The notes under the pieces: generated by a model
Seen by the model: the letters and a program-made list of their open reading frames with translations, nothing else
Database searches by the model: none
Told to the model about the DNA's origin: nothing
Source of the DNA: Bacteroidota bacterium
GTDB lineage: Bacteria > Bacteroidota > Rhodothermia > Rhodothermales > Rubricoccaceae
Direction: 5' to 3'
DNA: 57,751 bases
Assembly (NCBI GenBank): GCA_022561755.1
Contig: JADFQN010000002.1
Span: 1-57,751 of the forward strand
Made by a program: the position numbers and the translations under genes
In this document: positions 24,398 to 32,260 of the stretch, one piece after another
Numbering within the stretch: position 1 is the first letter of the stretch
Layout of the letters: each line of letters begins with the position of its first letter

Positions 24398-24457
24398 GGT
24401 TGATTCAACGTTTCGTGGGGCGTCGGCAGCTATGTGGAATCCAACGATTCTGGTAGA

Positions 24458-24946
24458 TCAGCCCCTCTCTCGGAGCTTTTCTTCGAGAAAACGCAGATCG
24501 AGGACATCTTTCTCCCGACCCGTTTGCTTCATCCGAACAAGCAATGATGCGGATGCGAAGGGTATGGGAACGCCGTCTACCTCTCGCCACTCGATCTCGT
24601 CGCGGGCATCCTCAAACGAGAGTCCGCATGTCTTCAGCATCAGGTCCACAACGATTTCATCGGCCACACGGACGACCGTATAAGTCTCCAGATCGTCAGG
24701 ATCCATCTCTCGGATTGCCTTATCGGGTAGGATTTCGAGCGCGCGACGGACGCGCGCAACATTCTCGGCTGAGCCTTCGAGCAGAAGATCGACATCCTCG
24801 GTTGCACGCAGGAAGCCCTGTTGGATCATAGCCATCCCGCCCACGACGACATACAGTGCACTCTCCGTGTTCAGCGCCTGGCAGAGGGCGACGAGGTCGG
24901 TGCGTCCGGCAGGGCGGGGCGGTTGAGCCGATGTTTCAGAGTCCAT
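24458..24946 (-). CDS. Nucleotidyltransferase-fold protein
   Basis: The 162-residue protein has a Pol beta-type nucleotidyltransferase core: VVGGMAMIQQGFLRATEDVDLLLEG, where GG and DVD are the usual nucleotide and metal residues, then EIVVDLMLKTCGLSF with a third aspartate. Similar proteins act as toxin-neutralising or tRNA-modifying enzymes in toxin-antitoxin and AbiE-like systems, but no known toxin is adjacent. Its start overlaps the preceding small gene by 76 bp in another frame. The true start could be slightly downstream. Confidence 0.78.
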   Translation of the reverse strand: MDSETSAQPPRPAGRTDLVALCQALNTESALYVVVGGMAMIQQGFLRATEDVDLLLEGSAENVARVRRALEILPDKAIREMDPDDLETYTVVRVADEIVVDLMLKTCGLSFEDARDEIEWREVDGVPIPFASASLLVRMKQTGREKDVLDLRFLEEKLRERG

Positions 24947-25101
24947 GCGTCCAGTTCATCAAAGGTCTTGAACCGGAATACGCCGCGCGGCAGTCCGGCC
25001 ATCCCGCCGAGTGCGCCGGCCGTTCGTTGGAGCCGCTCGAAACGGTCCCAGATGGGCGGGAGGTTCTTCCCTCCAAGGACTTTGATGGACGGGGATTGCA
25101 C
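24871..25101 (-). CDS. Small protein paired with the nucleotidyltransferase
   Basis: The 76-residue frame starts at GTG (25101) and contains the segment NLPPIWDRFERLQRTAGALG followed by FRFKTFDELDAWTLKHRLNR. I do not recognise a named family. The coupling to the nucleotidyltransferase gene (76-bp overlap, same direction) and the compact size suggest a two-gene module. It may be an antitoxin-like or accessory partner, but there is no direct evidence. The protein seems soluble and has no signal peptide. Confidence 0.5.
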   Translation of the reverse strand: MQSPSIKVLGGKNLPPIWDRFERLQRTAGALGGMAGLPRGVFRFKTFDELDAWTLKHRLNRPALPDAPTSSPSARR

Positions 25102-25182
25102 AGGCAGGCGGGCAGTGTCGGAGCCTCTACGGGTGATAGAGCCACGCGTTCCCGGTGGTTCCTAAGGGCATACCGGCTGCGT

Positions 25183-25328
25183 TCACTTCAAGTGCCACAT
25201 TACCTCGTCATCGAACGTCGACTCGCGCGCCTTGAACCACGTGCGGTCGTTGTTCTTTTTAGGTCGGCCAGAAACTTCAGGGCCTCCTTGCGAAAGCCGG
25301 GGAAGGGGGGAAGGGGGTCCGTGGGCAT
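25183..25328 (-). pseudogene. 5' remnant of a second DUF2461 gene
   Basis: The sequence from ATG 25328 repeats the start of the intact DUF2461 gene (PPFPGFRKEALKFLADLK and KNNDRTWFKAR) with about 90% base identity. One base is missing in the run of T at the lysine codons, and a stop follows at the codons for HLK. It ends at the module boundary before the nucleotidyltransferase pair. Confidence 0.85.
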
Positions 25329-25348
25329 ACTCATGTAGTTGGTTTTGT

Positions 25349-25436
25349 TCACGAAGGTACGTGCCAGCCATTCTGCCACGCCACATACGCCATAAACCCG
25401 GGCCCGAGCCGTAGTGCTTCTTCATCCACCATGAAT
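25349..25436 (-). pseudogene. 3' remnant of an M20 amidohydrolase gene (diverged)
   Basis: The frame reads MVDEEALRLGPGFMAYVAWQ and ends at TGA 25351-25349. It matches the last ~25 residues of the intact amidohydrolase at 27509, FSIDEDALRLGPGFMAFLAW. Identity is lower than for the repeat at 26844. The remnant lies 20 bp before the DUF2461 5' remnant, in the order expected for an ancestral amidohydrolase-DUF2461 pair. Confidence 0.8.
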
Positions 25437-25472
25437 CAAGGAGTGCGCATCCTGCTCAAGTAGATATGGGCT

Positions 25473-26780
25473 CTACCGCTCAGGCCGAATGCGCACCAGT
25501 CTACCGGTGGCGCTCATCGTGCCCGCGGTGAGGCGGTAGAGGTAGGTCCCGGACGGCAGTGGATTGCCTGCGTCGTCCCGGGCGTCCCAGATCAACTCGT
25601 CAGGCCCGGCTGGGCGGAGGCCGCGCTCTACCAGTGCCAGACGACGGCCCGTCGTATCAAATACTTCGAGAGTGACCTCGGCAGGCTCCAGGAGACGATA
25701 TGGAAGGAGCACGCGCTCGGGGAAGGGATTCGGGTACGCTGCGCCTATCCAGAGGGTCGGCGTCGAGGGTTCGGTCGGCTCGGATGCTAGAGGTACCTTG
25801 CCGAAACGCCAGATCTGCTCTGCGGCGCCGAACGCGAGCGAGTCGCCGAAGAACGCGAATCGATTAACCGTTTGGCCGAGCTCGCCAATGGCGGTCCACG
25901 ACAGCCCGCCGTCCGTCGTCACATGCGCGGTCCCGCGGCCTCCGTACCACCCGGTCTGTTCCGAGACAAAACCCACGCCCTGCATTGAGCGCGTGGGGGT
26001 GGCAACGCGCTGCCAGGTCTGGCCGCCGTCCGTCGTCTTGATCACGGAACCCTCGCCCGCGCCTCCGTTGGTCTCGACGGAAACATACCCGACAAGCGGC
26101 GTCGGGAAGTGCAATTTCCAGCCCCATTCGCCGCTGTCGGTACTCAGGAATCGCTCGGTCCAGGTCGCACCACCGTCGTCCGTGCCCAGGATAATGACCT
26201 TACCCGACCGCTGGCCTGTCAGGAAGCCGTGCTGCCGGTCCGGAAAGTACACATCAATAAAAAAGTCGGCCTGTGCGGAGAGGTCGAGTGAAGTCCAGCT
26301 CACGCCTGAGTCGAGCGTCCGGAGGAAGTGCGCCCCACCGATGATCGCGCCGGCGGCATAGACAGCCTCGCTATCGAGCGCGTAGATTCCGCAAATTCCC
26401 TGCGGCAGGGGCCCCGATATCCGAGGTGTTGCCGCCATGATCGTCTCACCGCCGTCGGTTGTTTCGTAAAGAACGTCACCGCCGTCAAGCAAGCCGACCC
26501 AACCGTGATTTTCGTCTACAAAAGCCAGACTTCGGAAGTAACGAAACTGAGGGTCGCTATAGCGCAGTTCCCACGAATCGCCGCCGTCGGTTGTTCTGAA
26601 AATCTCGCCGCTACCATTCGTAATGAATAAAACCTGCGGCGAGACAGCCTCAAGATCCTCGAACCGGTAACCGTGGGTCGGGGAGTTGGGGAGGAGCTCC
26701 CACGTTGGCGGCGTCTGTGAGCCGACGGTGCAAGGCAGGAGCGCAAGGAGCAGAGCGTAGATAAACCGCATGGCAATCAT
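25473..26780 (-). CDS. Secreted beta-propeller (YCF48/BNR-like) protein with T9SS sorting domain
   Basis: The 435-residue product has a signal peptide (RFIYALLLALLPCTVGS), then repeats of the pattern TTDGGxSW (for example FRTTDGGDSWELRY, YETTDGGETI, IKTTDGGQTWQRV), typical of YCF48/BNR beta-propellers. The last ~80 residues form a type A sorting domain (YPNPFPERVLLPYRLLEPA, GNPLPSGTYLYRLT) that directs export by the type IX secretion system to the cell surface. The ATG at 26780 or the second ATG at 26771 may be the start. No ligand or enzymatic role is evident. Confidence 0.88.
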   Translation of the reverse strand: MIAMRFIYALLLALLPCTVGSQTPPTWELLPNSPTHGYRFEDLEAVSPQVLFITNGSGEIFRTTDGGDSWELRYSDPQFRYFRSLAFVDENHGWVGLLDGGDVLYETTDGGETIMAATPRISGPLPQGICGIYALDSEAVYAAGAIIGGAHFLRTLDSGVSWTSLDLSAQADFFIDVYFPDRQHGFLTGQRSGKVIILGTDDGGATWTERFLSTDSGEWGWKLHFPTPLVGYVSVETNGGAGEGSVIKTTDGGQTWQRVATPTRSMQGVGFVSEQTGWYGGRGTAHVTTDGGLSWTAIGELGQTVNRFAFFGDSLAFGAAEQIWRFGKVPLASEPTEPSTPTLWIGAAYPNPFPERVLLPYRLLEPAEVTLEVFDTTGRRLALVERGLRPAGPDELIWDARDDAGNPLPSGTYLYRLTAGTMSATGRLVRIRPER

Positions 26781-26843
26781 AGGTTAGGACTCTTATGATA
26801 TACGCCAAACACACAATATGTGCAAAGTCAATTCGAGTGCCCT

Positions 26844-26888
26844 TTGCCGTGCTTCCACGCCAGAAACGCCATGAACCCCGGCCCGAGG
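26844..26888. repeat. 45-bp direct repeat of the M20 gene 3' end (copy A')
   Basis: This segment matches 27522-27566, inside the amidohydrolase, at 43 of 45 bases and in the same orientation. The two copies bracket the DUF2442/DUF4160 pair. Similarity ends sharply at CCCGAGG on one side. Confidence 0.9.
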
Positions 26889-26904
26889 TTCAATTGCAGG
26901 CCGT

Positions 26905-27216
26905 TCAGCTTGCCTCTTGTGGAGCCAGATAGCCCCACGCCTCAAACTTGTTCTGCAATGTTGGGTCATCCCGAAAAGCCATGAAATAGAGGAACTCGGG
27001 TGCGAGATCCAATCCTGTAGGCCAGGCAAGTGAGCCGTGCTCCAACCGGACCTGCCGGAATACAGCCAGGTCGCGTAGCGGAGCGAAAACAGGACGCGAA
27101 TCTGTAGTGACCGTAGAGGCCAGGTCTATGGTTCCTGTGCGACCGTCGTTAAAGGATAGCTGCAGTCGATAGCCGTCGAGTGGCTCGAATTCAGTAAGTG
27201 TGAGCAGCGGGGTCAT
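26905..27216 (-). CDS. DUF2442 protein, partner of DUF4160
   Basis: The 103-residue protein has the DUF2442 pattern: LTEFEPLDGYRLQLSFNDGR, TGTIDLAS, VRLEHGSLAWPTGLDLAPEF. Its ATG overlaps the DUF4160 stop codon (ATGA). This pair occurs widely as a small mobile unit and has been listed among putative toxin-antitoxin-like modules. The function is not established. It ends 16 bp before the 45-bp repeat. Confidence 0.85.
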   Translation of the reverse strand: MTPLLTLTEFEPLDGYRLQLSFNDGRTGTIDLASTVTTDSRPVFAPLRDLAVFRQVRLEHGSLAWPTGLDLAPEFLYFMAFRDDPTLQNKFEAWGYLAPQEAS

Positions 27217-27473
27217 ACAAGGGGTTCGATTTTCTCAAAGTGCCCGGTTGTACGCAGACTATCCCAGTTTGCTTCCAGCCCTTCACGATGCATTCCGGCC
27301 CACTCAACCACAAGGCTCAACACTTTGGGTGGAAGTTGGCCACGCAATACGCCAAGGGAGTCGATCTCTACGGATGCCTCATAATCATTGTAGCGAGCAT
27401 GGAAATGAGGTGGATCGTGATCGTTGAAGTACATCGTGATCACGATGCCCAGAAACCGGCTAATCTCAGGCAT
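27213..27473 (-). CDS. DUF4160 protein
   Basis: The 86-residue protein shows the family's core: MPEISRFLGIVITMYFNDHD followed by PPHFHARYNDYEASVEI and a C-terminal helix WAGMHREGLEANWDSL. The conserved histidines and aspartate could bind metal, but no activity is known. It is the first gene of the two-gene unit with DUF2442. The start was set at the ATG giving MPEISRF; upstream in-frame sequence belongs to the amidohydrolase end. Confidence 0.87.
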   Translation of the reverse strand: MPEISRFLGIVITMYFNDHDPPHFHARYNDYEASVEIDSLGVLRGQLPPKVLSLVVEWAGMHREGLEANWDSLRTTGHFEKIEPLV

Positions 27474-27508
27474 GAACCGTCCCGTTGAGGAATGGCTAAG
27501 GTAAACAG

Positions 27509-28708
27509 CTAGGCAGAGGTGTTGCCGAGCCTCCACGCCAGAAACGCCATGAACCCCGGCCCGAGGCGCAGTGCATCCTCGTCTATGGAGAATCGCGGGG
27601 TATGTAGGCCGTGCGTAACCCCATCCGCCTCGTTGCCGACGCCCAGCACGTAGAATACCCCCGGAAGCCGCTGGGTGTACCACGCGAAGTCCTCGCTGGC
27701 GTACCACTGCGGCAGGTCGACAACACGCTCCTCGCCGACGTACTCAATGGCTGCCGAGCGCACGAATTCGGCGGTGGCGGGGTCGTTGGACAGGGCGGGA
27801 TAGCCGACCAGGATCTCGACCTCACACGTCGCCCCGAAAGCGGCGGCGGTTTGTTCGCAGGTGCGTCGGATAAGGTCATGCGCGGCGAAGCGCCATTCTT
27901 CGTCCATCGCACGGAACGTGCCGATGAGCTGTACCTCACTCGGGACGATGTTCGTGGCGCCTTCGGCGATGATCTTTCCAAATGACAAGATGCTGGGCTG
28001 ATCCGCAGGGCGATTTCGTGAGATCACGACTTGCAATGCGATCAGGATGTGGGCCTGAACCAGCACAGGATCGACGAGCAGGTGGGGCGCCGCGGCGTGG
28101 CCGCCCTTGCCGCGGATGGTCAGGTAAATCTCATCCCCGGACGCCATGAATGCGCCGCTCCGTACGCCGAGCGATCCCACCGGCATCTCCGGAAAGACGT
28201 GCTGTCCGAGAATACGCTCGGGAGCAGTCTGCCCGTTTATTGCCTCCAGCACCCCGTCTTCGATCATAACCTTTGCGCCGCCGGGGAGTTTTTCCTCGCT
28301 GGGCTGGAAAATGAGCCGGATGCTCCCGGCCAGCTCCTCCCTGATTTCGGAGAGGATCATCGCCGCACCGAGCAGCGAGGCCGTGTGGGCGTCGTGCCCG
28401 CAGGCGTGCATCTTGCCGGGGTTCTCGGAGGCGAAATCGAAGTCGCTCGCCTCCTGAATCGGCAGCGCGTCGATGTCGGCGCGGAGGGCGAGCGTGGGGC
28501 CGGGCTTTCCGCCCTCGATCATTCCCACCACACCTGTCTTCGCTATGCCGGTGATGGGCTCAATCCCCATTCCGCGCAACGTGTGGGCGATTAGTGCAGC
28601 CGTCTCGTGCTCCTCAAAAGCCAGCTCCGGCCGACGGTGGATCGCCCGGCGCAGGCGCACGACCTCCGGGAAGATGTCGTCGGCGAGGGTGCGGATGCGG
28701 TTGATCAT
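27509..28708 (-). CDS. M20 family amidohydrolase (hippurate hydrolase / N-acyl-amino-acid deacylase type)
   Basis: The 399-residue zinc enzyme hydrolyses N-acyl amino acids or related amides. Family motifs are LALRADIDALPI, MHACGHDAHTASLLGAA (metal ligands), FQPSEEKLPGGAKVMI with the catalytic glutamate, and GKGGHAAAPH in the dimerisation domain. The ATG at 28708 (MINRIRTLADDIFPEVVRLR) was chosen because the upstream extension is repeat sequence. Its 3' end is repeated twice downstream. The DUF58 gene is the next one upstream on the strand, 75 bp away. Confidence 0.93.
   Translation of the reverse strand: MINRIRTLADDIFPEVVRLRRAIHRRPELAFEEHETAALIAHTLRGMGIEPITGIAKTGVVGMIEGGKPGPTLALRADIDALPIQEASDFDFASENPGKMHACGHDAHTASLLGAAMILSEIREELAGSIRLIFQPSEEKLPGGAKVMIEDGVLEAINGQTAPERILGQHVFPEMPVGSLGVRSGAFMASGDEIYLTIRGKGGHAAAPHLLVDPVLVQAHILIALQVVISRNRPADQPSILSFGKIIAEGATNIVPSEVQLIGTFRAMDEEWRFAAHDLIRRTCEQTAAAFGATCEVEILVGYPALSNDPATAEFVRSAAIEYVGEERVVDLPQWYASEDFAWYTQRLPGVFYVLGVGNEADGVTHGLHTPRFSIDEDALRLGPGFMAFLAWRLGNTSA
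27522..27566. repeat. 45-bp direct repeat, copy A, inside the M20 gene
   Basis: This is the intact-gene copy of the 45-bp sequence at 26844-26888. It encodes the last ~18 codons before NTSA (LGPGFMAFLAWRLGN region) of the amidohydrolase. Confidence 0.9.
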
Positions 28709-28782
28709 GGAGGTTTGTGCGTAGTGGGTATTGTGTAATACGTGTTTCTTGCTCACTACGCATTACGCAATACGCCGTCGTT
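28709..28782. repeat. Heptad hairpin (TGCGTAG / ACGCAAT type)
   Basis: TGCGTAGTGGGTATTGTGTAATACG is opposed by ACTACGCATTACGCAATACGCC with only a short loop. It fills the exact gap between the DUF58 stop and the amidohydrolase ATG. The same words recur four times in the respiratory operon. Confidence 0.85.
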
Positions 28783-29718
28783 TCAAAACAGCCGTCGCCG
28801 CTTGTTGAGGTAGGCGACCAGCGCCTCGTCGTACGGCTGCGAGGTGTCCAGTTCTACAAAGTCAACCGCCATCTCGCGGCAGCGCAGACGGAAGGTCTCG
28901 GCAAAAGCGCCGACGGCCTCGGTGTACGATTCGCGCAACTGTGCGGGCTGGAGGGCGACTTCCTCGCCGGTCTCCATGTCGCGGAAAACCATTGGGACGT
29001 CCGGGAACTGGAAGCGGCGCTCGGTGGCGGCGTCCAACACATGGAAGATGATGACCTCGTGGCCCCGGTACCGCAAGTGCTGGAGGGCTTTGAGGAGATC
29101 GTCGTGCGCGGCGACGTTCTCGAAGAGGTCCGTAACTACCACAACCAGTGCGCGGCGGTGGATGCGCTCGGCCACTTCGTGGAGCGCGGCCGCGGCCGCG
29201 GTCGCGCTTTCTTTTGAGGGCTCCATGTTGGCGATCCCATCAAGCACGGCGAGGAGGCCTCGCAGGTGCCCGCGGGTGCTCTTCGGCGGACGGAGGGTAT
29301 GCACCTCCTTGTCAAACGCGATCAGCCCCGTGGCATCCCGCTGGCGGACCATCAGGTAGTGCAGCGCAGCGGAAAGCGTGGCGCCGTAGTGCAGCTTGGT
29401 TACGGGGGCCTCACCCTGGTACCGCATCGATTCGCTGGTATCGAGCACGATGTAATGCCGGAGATTCGTCTCCTCCTCGTACTGTTTCACATAATAGCGA
29501 TCACTCTTGGCGTACACCTTCCAATCCACGTGGCGTAGCTCGTCGCCCGAGTTGTACGGCCGGTGCTCGGCGAACTCAACCGAGAACCCGTGGTAGGGGC
29601 TCTTGTGCATCCCCGTAATGAAACCCTCCACGATCAGCCGCGCGCGCAGCTCCATCGAGTCGAGGCGCGAGAGCACCTCGGGCGTCAGGAGTTGGGGGGA
29701 AGGGGCGGTTTGGGGCAC
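28783..29718 (-). CDS. DUF58 domain protein
   Basis: The 311-residue protein has the DUF58 pattern: GFSVEFAEHRPYNSGDELRH, VDWKVYAKSDRYYVKQYEEE, and a vWA-like core with HYIVLDTSESMRYQ, a partial metal-ion-dependent adhesion site. DUF58 proteins usually belong to MoxR/BatABD-type clusters; no MoxR ATPase gene is next to it here. There is no clear membrane segment. The function is unknown; it may be a chaperone-like adaptor. Confidence 0.88.
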   Translation of the reverse strand: MPQTAPSPQLLTPEVLSRLDSMELRARLIVEGFITGMHKSPYHGFSVEFAEHRPYNSGDELRHVDWKVYAKSDRYYVKQYEEETNLRHYIVLDTSESMRYQGEAPVTKLHYGATLSAALHYLMVRQRDATGLIAFDKEVHTLRPPKSTRGHLRGLLAVLDGIANMEPSKESATAAAAALHEVAERIHRRALVVVVTDLFENVAAHDDLLKALQHLRYRGHEVIIFHVLDAATERRFQFPDVPMVFRDMETGEEVALQPAQLRESYTEAVGAFAETFRLRCREMAVDFVELDTSQPYDEALVAYLNKRRRLF

Positions 29719-29760
29719 GGAGGCTATAGGGGTTAGGCGTGTAAGCTAAACGCAGAAGCT

Positions 29761-29879
29761 TTCGGATTTCGGATATGGGATATCGGATAGTGGATTTCGG
29801 ATTTCGGATATCGGATATCGGAATTTTAGATTTGGATCTTCGTATTTGGAGCTTGGAATTTGGAATTTCGGGTTTGGGA
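29761..29879. repeat. 17 heptads in perfect register (TTCGGAT / ATCGGAT type)
   Basis: From 29761, units such as TTCGGAT, TTCGGAT, ATGGGAT, ATCGGAT, AGTGGAT, TTCGGAT follow one another for 119 bp without a change of register. The later units drift to TTTGGAT, CTTGGAA and TTTGGGA. Consensus about (A/T)T(C/T)GGAT. This is the longest uninterrupted heptad run in the window. Confidence 0.92.
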
Positions 29880-29904
29880 TTAGCGTTGACCACTCACCAC
29901 CAAC

Positions 29905-30036
29905 CACTGACTTCAGCGTTCATCCTTCCCCTTTCATCCTTCTCACGCCCCTTTTCCCATTACCCTTCGGACCCAGCCTTCCTCGTTCATCCTTCACTCT
30001 TTAACCTTCATCCTTCACCCTTCGGATTTCTAACTT
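29905..30036. repeat. Heptad block (TTCATCC / TTCACCC type)
   Basis: The right part reads TTCATCC TTCACTC TTTAACC TTCATCC TTCACCC TTCGGAT in exact 7-nt register up to a few bases before the pyrR ATG. The left part repeats TTCATCCTTCCCCTTTCATCC. Only one orientation is evident here. Confidence 0.85.
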
Positions 30037-30042
30037 CATACC

Positions 30043-30650
30043 ATGCCTCTGCTCGCAACCGACACGGTAAAGGCGCGGTTGATGGACGCGGCCGACGTCG
30101 ATCGCACGCTCAACCGCCTCGCGCGCCAGATCGTCGAGCATCTCGACGACAACCCGCCCCGTGGCAGCGGGGAGGCTGAGCACGTTGAGCGGCTGGCGCT
30201 GGTGGGCATGCAGACGCGAGGCGTCCACATTGCACGGCGCCTGCGGGACAAGATTGAGGCTTTTGAGGGCATTCGCCTCCCTTTTGGCGTGCTGGATGCC
30301 ACCCTCTACCGCGACGATTACCGAAAGCGGTTGCGCCAACCCGTCGTCCAACCGACGGACATTCCCTTCGATGTGGACGGCCGCCGCCTCGTGCTGATAG
30401 ACGATGTGGTGTACACGGGCCGAACGACGCGCGCCGCGCTCGACGCCATCATGGACCTCGGCCGGCCGGCGTCCGTGCGCCTCCTTGCCTTCATCGACCG
30501 GGGCCTCCGCGAGCTTCCCGTTGCACCGGACTTCATCGGCCGGACGGTGCCGACGATTGCAGGGGAAGAAGTGCGCGTGTGCCTCACGGAAATCGACGGC
30601 GAAGACGGCGTGTGGCTGGTGGAACCGCAACCGAAGGATGAGGACGGCGC

Positions 30651-30654
<4 letters not shown>
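30043..30654 (+). CDS. pyrR: PyrR bifunctional regulator / uracil phosphoribosyltransferase
   Basis: The 203-residue protein belongs to the PyrR family, which binds UMP and pyr mRNA to control attenuation and also has uracil phosphoribosyltransferase activity. The PRPP-binding motif is [20 protein letters not shown]; other typical parts are [16 protein letters not shown] and [13 protein letters not shown]. The central insert after residue 38 ([13 protein letters not shown]) and a charged C-terminus make it about 20 residues longer than usual. It overlaps pyrB by 4 bp. No PyrR-type attenuator was recognised in its leader. Confidence 0.95.
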
Positions 30655-31625
<971 letters not shown>

Positions 31626-31634
<9 letters not shown>

Positions 31635-31815
31635 AAAGGGAAAAGGGTTAAGGGCGAAGGGTGCTCGACTCTGATATTCCCAAATCCCAAGCTCCCAATC
31701 GCAAGCTCCAAATTCCAAATTCCAAGGATTCGAACTCCAAACTCCAAAAATCCCAAATCCCAAATCCGAAATCCACTATCCGAAATCAGCAATCCCAAAT
31801 CGGTAATCCCATAAC
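31626..31815 (+). repeat. 55-bp conserved core followed by heptads (CAAATCC type)
   Basis: The first 55 bp (31626-31680) match the reverse complement of 38412-38466 at 53 of 55 positions. After the shared TCTGATATTCC, about 135 bp of heptads follow (CAAATCC, AAGCTCC, AAATTCC, GAAATCC and variants). The array runs without a stop codon into the reading frame of the zinc-protease-like gene. Confidence 0.9.
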
Positions 31816-32260
31816 CATAGGATGGCGCGAGTGGCTGGCATTGCCTGAGCTGGGCCTGCCCGCCATCGAGGCCAAAGTGGACACTGGCGCAGCGACCTCC
31901 GCGCTGCATGCCGAAGACATCGAGCCCTTCGAGCGCGACGGGCGGTCCTTCGTCCGCTTTCGCACGCAGCCCATTTCAGACGTGGATGTTGTCTGCGAGG
32001 CCCCTGTGGTCGATCAACGTGAGGTCGCGGCGTCCAGTGGCCACAGCGAGTTGCGATTTGTCATCTCGACGATGCTCCGGTTGGGCGTCCGTTCGGATGC
32101 TCCCGCGTGGCCCATCGAGCTGACCCTCGCAGACCGAACGACGATGCAACTGTCCATGCTCCTCGGGCGCGAAGCGATGGCGGGGCGGATTGTAGTGGAC
32201 CCGGGTACGACACATACTATCTGCCGTGTAGACCGCCCTGAAGACTTTTACTCTCTATAG
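31661..32260 (+). CDS. RimB/retropepsin-like ATP-dependent zinc protease family protein
   Basis: The conserved domain (PF05618-like) begins about residue 50: IGWREWLALPELGLPAIEAK, then VDTGAATSALHA with the aspartate of retropepsin-like peptidases, LRFVISTMLRLGV and LLGREAMAGRIVVDP. Homologues accompany RimK and are proposed to process poly-glutamate tails. No ATG, GTG or TTG lies just before the domain; the only in-frame standard start is GTG 31661, which makes a ~47-residue leader from heptad repeats (IPKSQAPNRKLQIPNSK). The true start is uncertain. It overlaps the GT-C gene tail to tail by 6 bp. Confidence 0.82.
   Translation: MLDSDIPKSQAPNRKLQIPNSKDSNSKLQKSQIPNPKSTIRNQQSQIGNPITIGWREWLALPELGLPAIEAKVDTGAATSALHAEDIEPFERDGRSFVRFRTQPISDVDVVCEAPVVDQREVAASSGHSELRFVISTMLRLGVRSDAPAWPIELTLADRTTMQLSMLLGREAMAGRIVVDPGTTHTICRVDRPEDFYSL

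Larger units (their letters stand above)
29719..30042. other. Gene-free gap filled by two repeat blocks
   Basis: This 324-bp gap between the divergent DUF58 and pyrR genes holds no convincing gene. It contains the heptad blocks at 29761-29879 and 29905-30036, so the promoters of both flanking genes must lie between or inside them. Open frames in this stretch exist only because the 7-nt words lack stop codons. Confidence 0.8.

Noticed and set aside
28709-28756. N-terminal extension of the amidohydrolase
   Set aside because: The extra 16 codons are made of the heptad hairpin; the ATG at 28708 gives the normal family start.
29761-29879. CRISPR array
   Set aside because: The units are only 7 nt without spacers and no cas genes are present.
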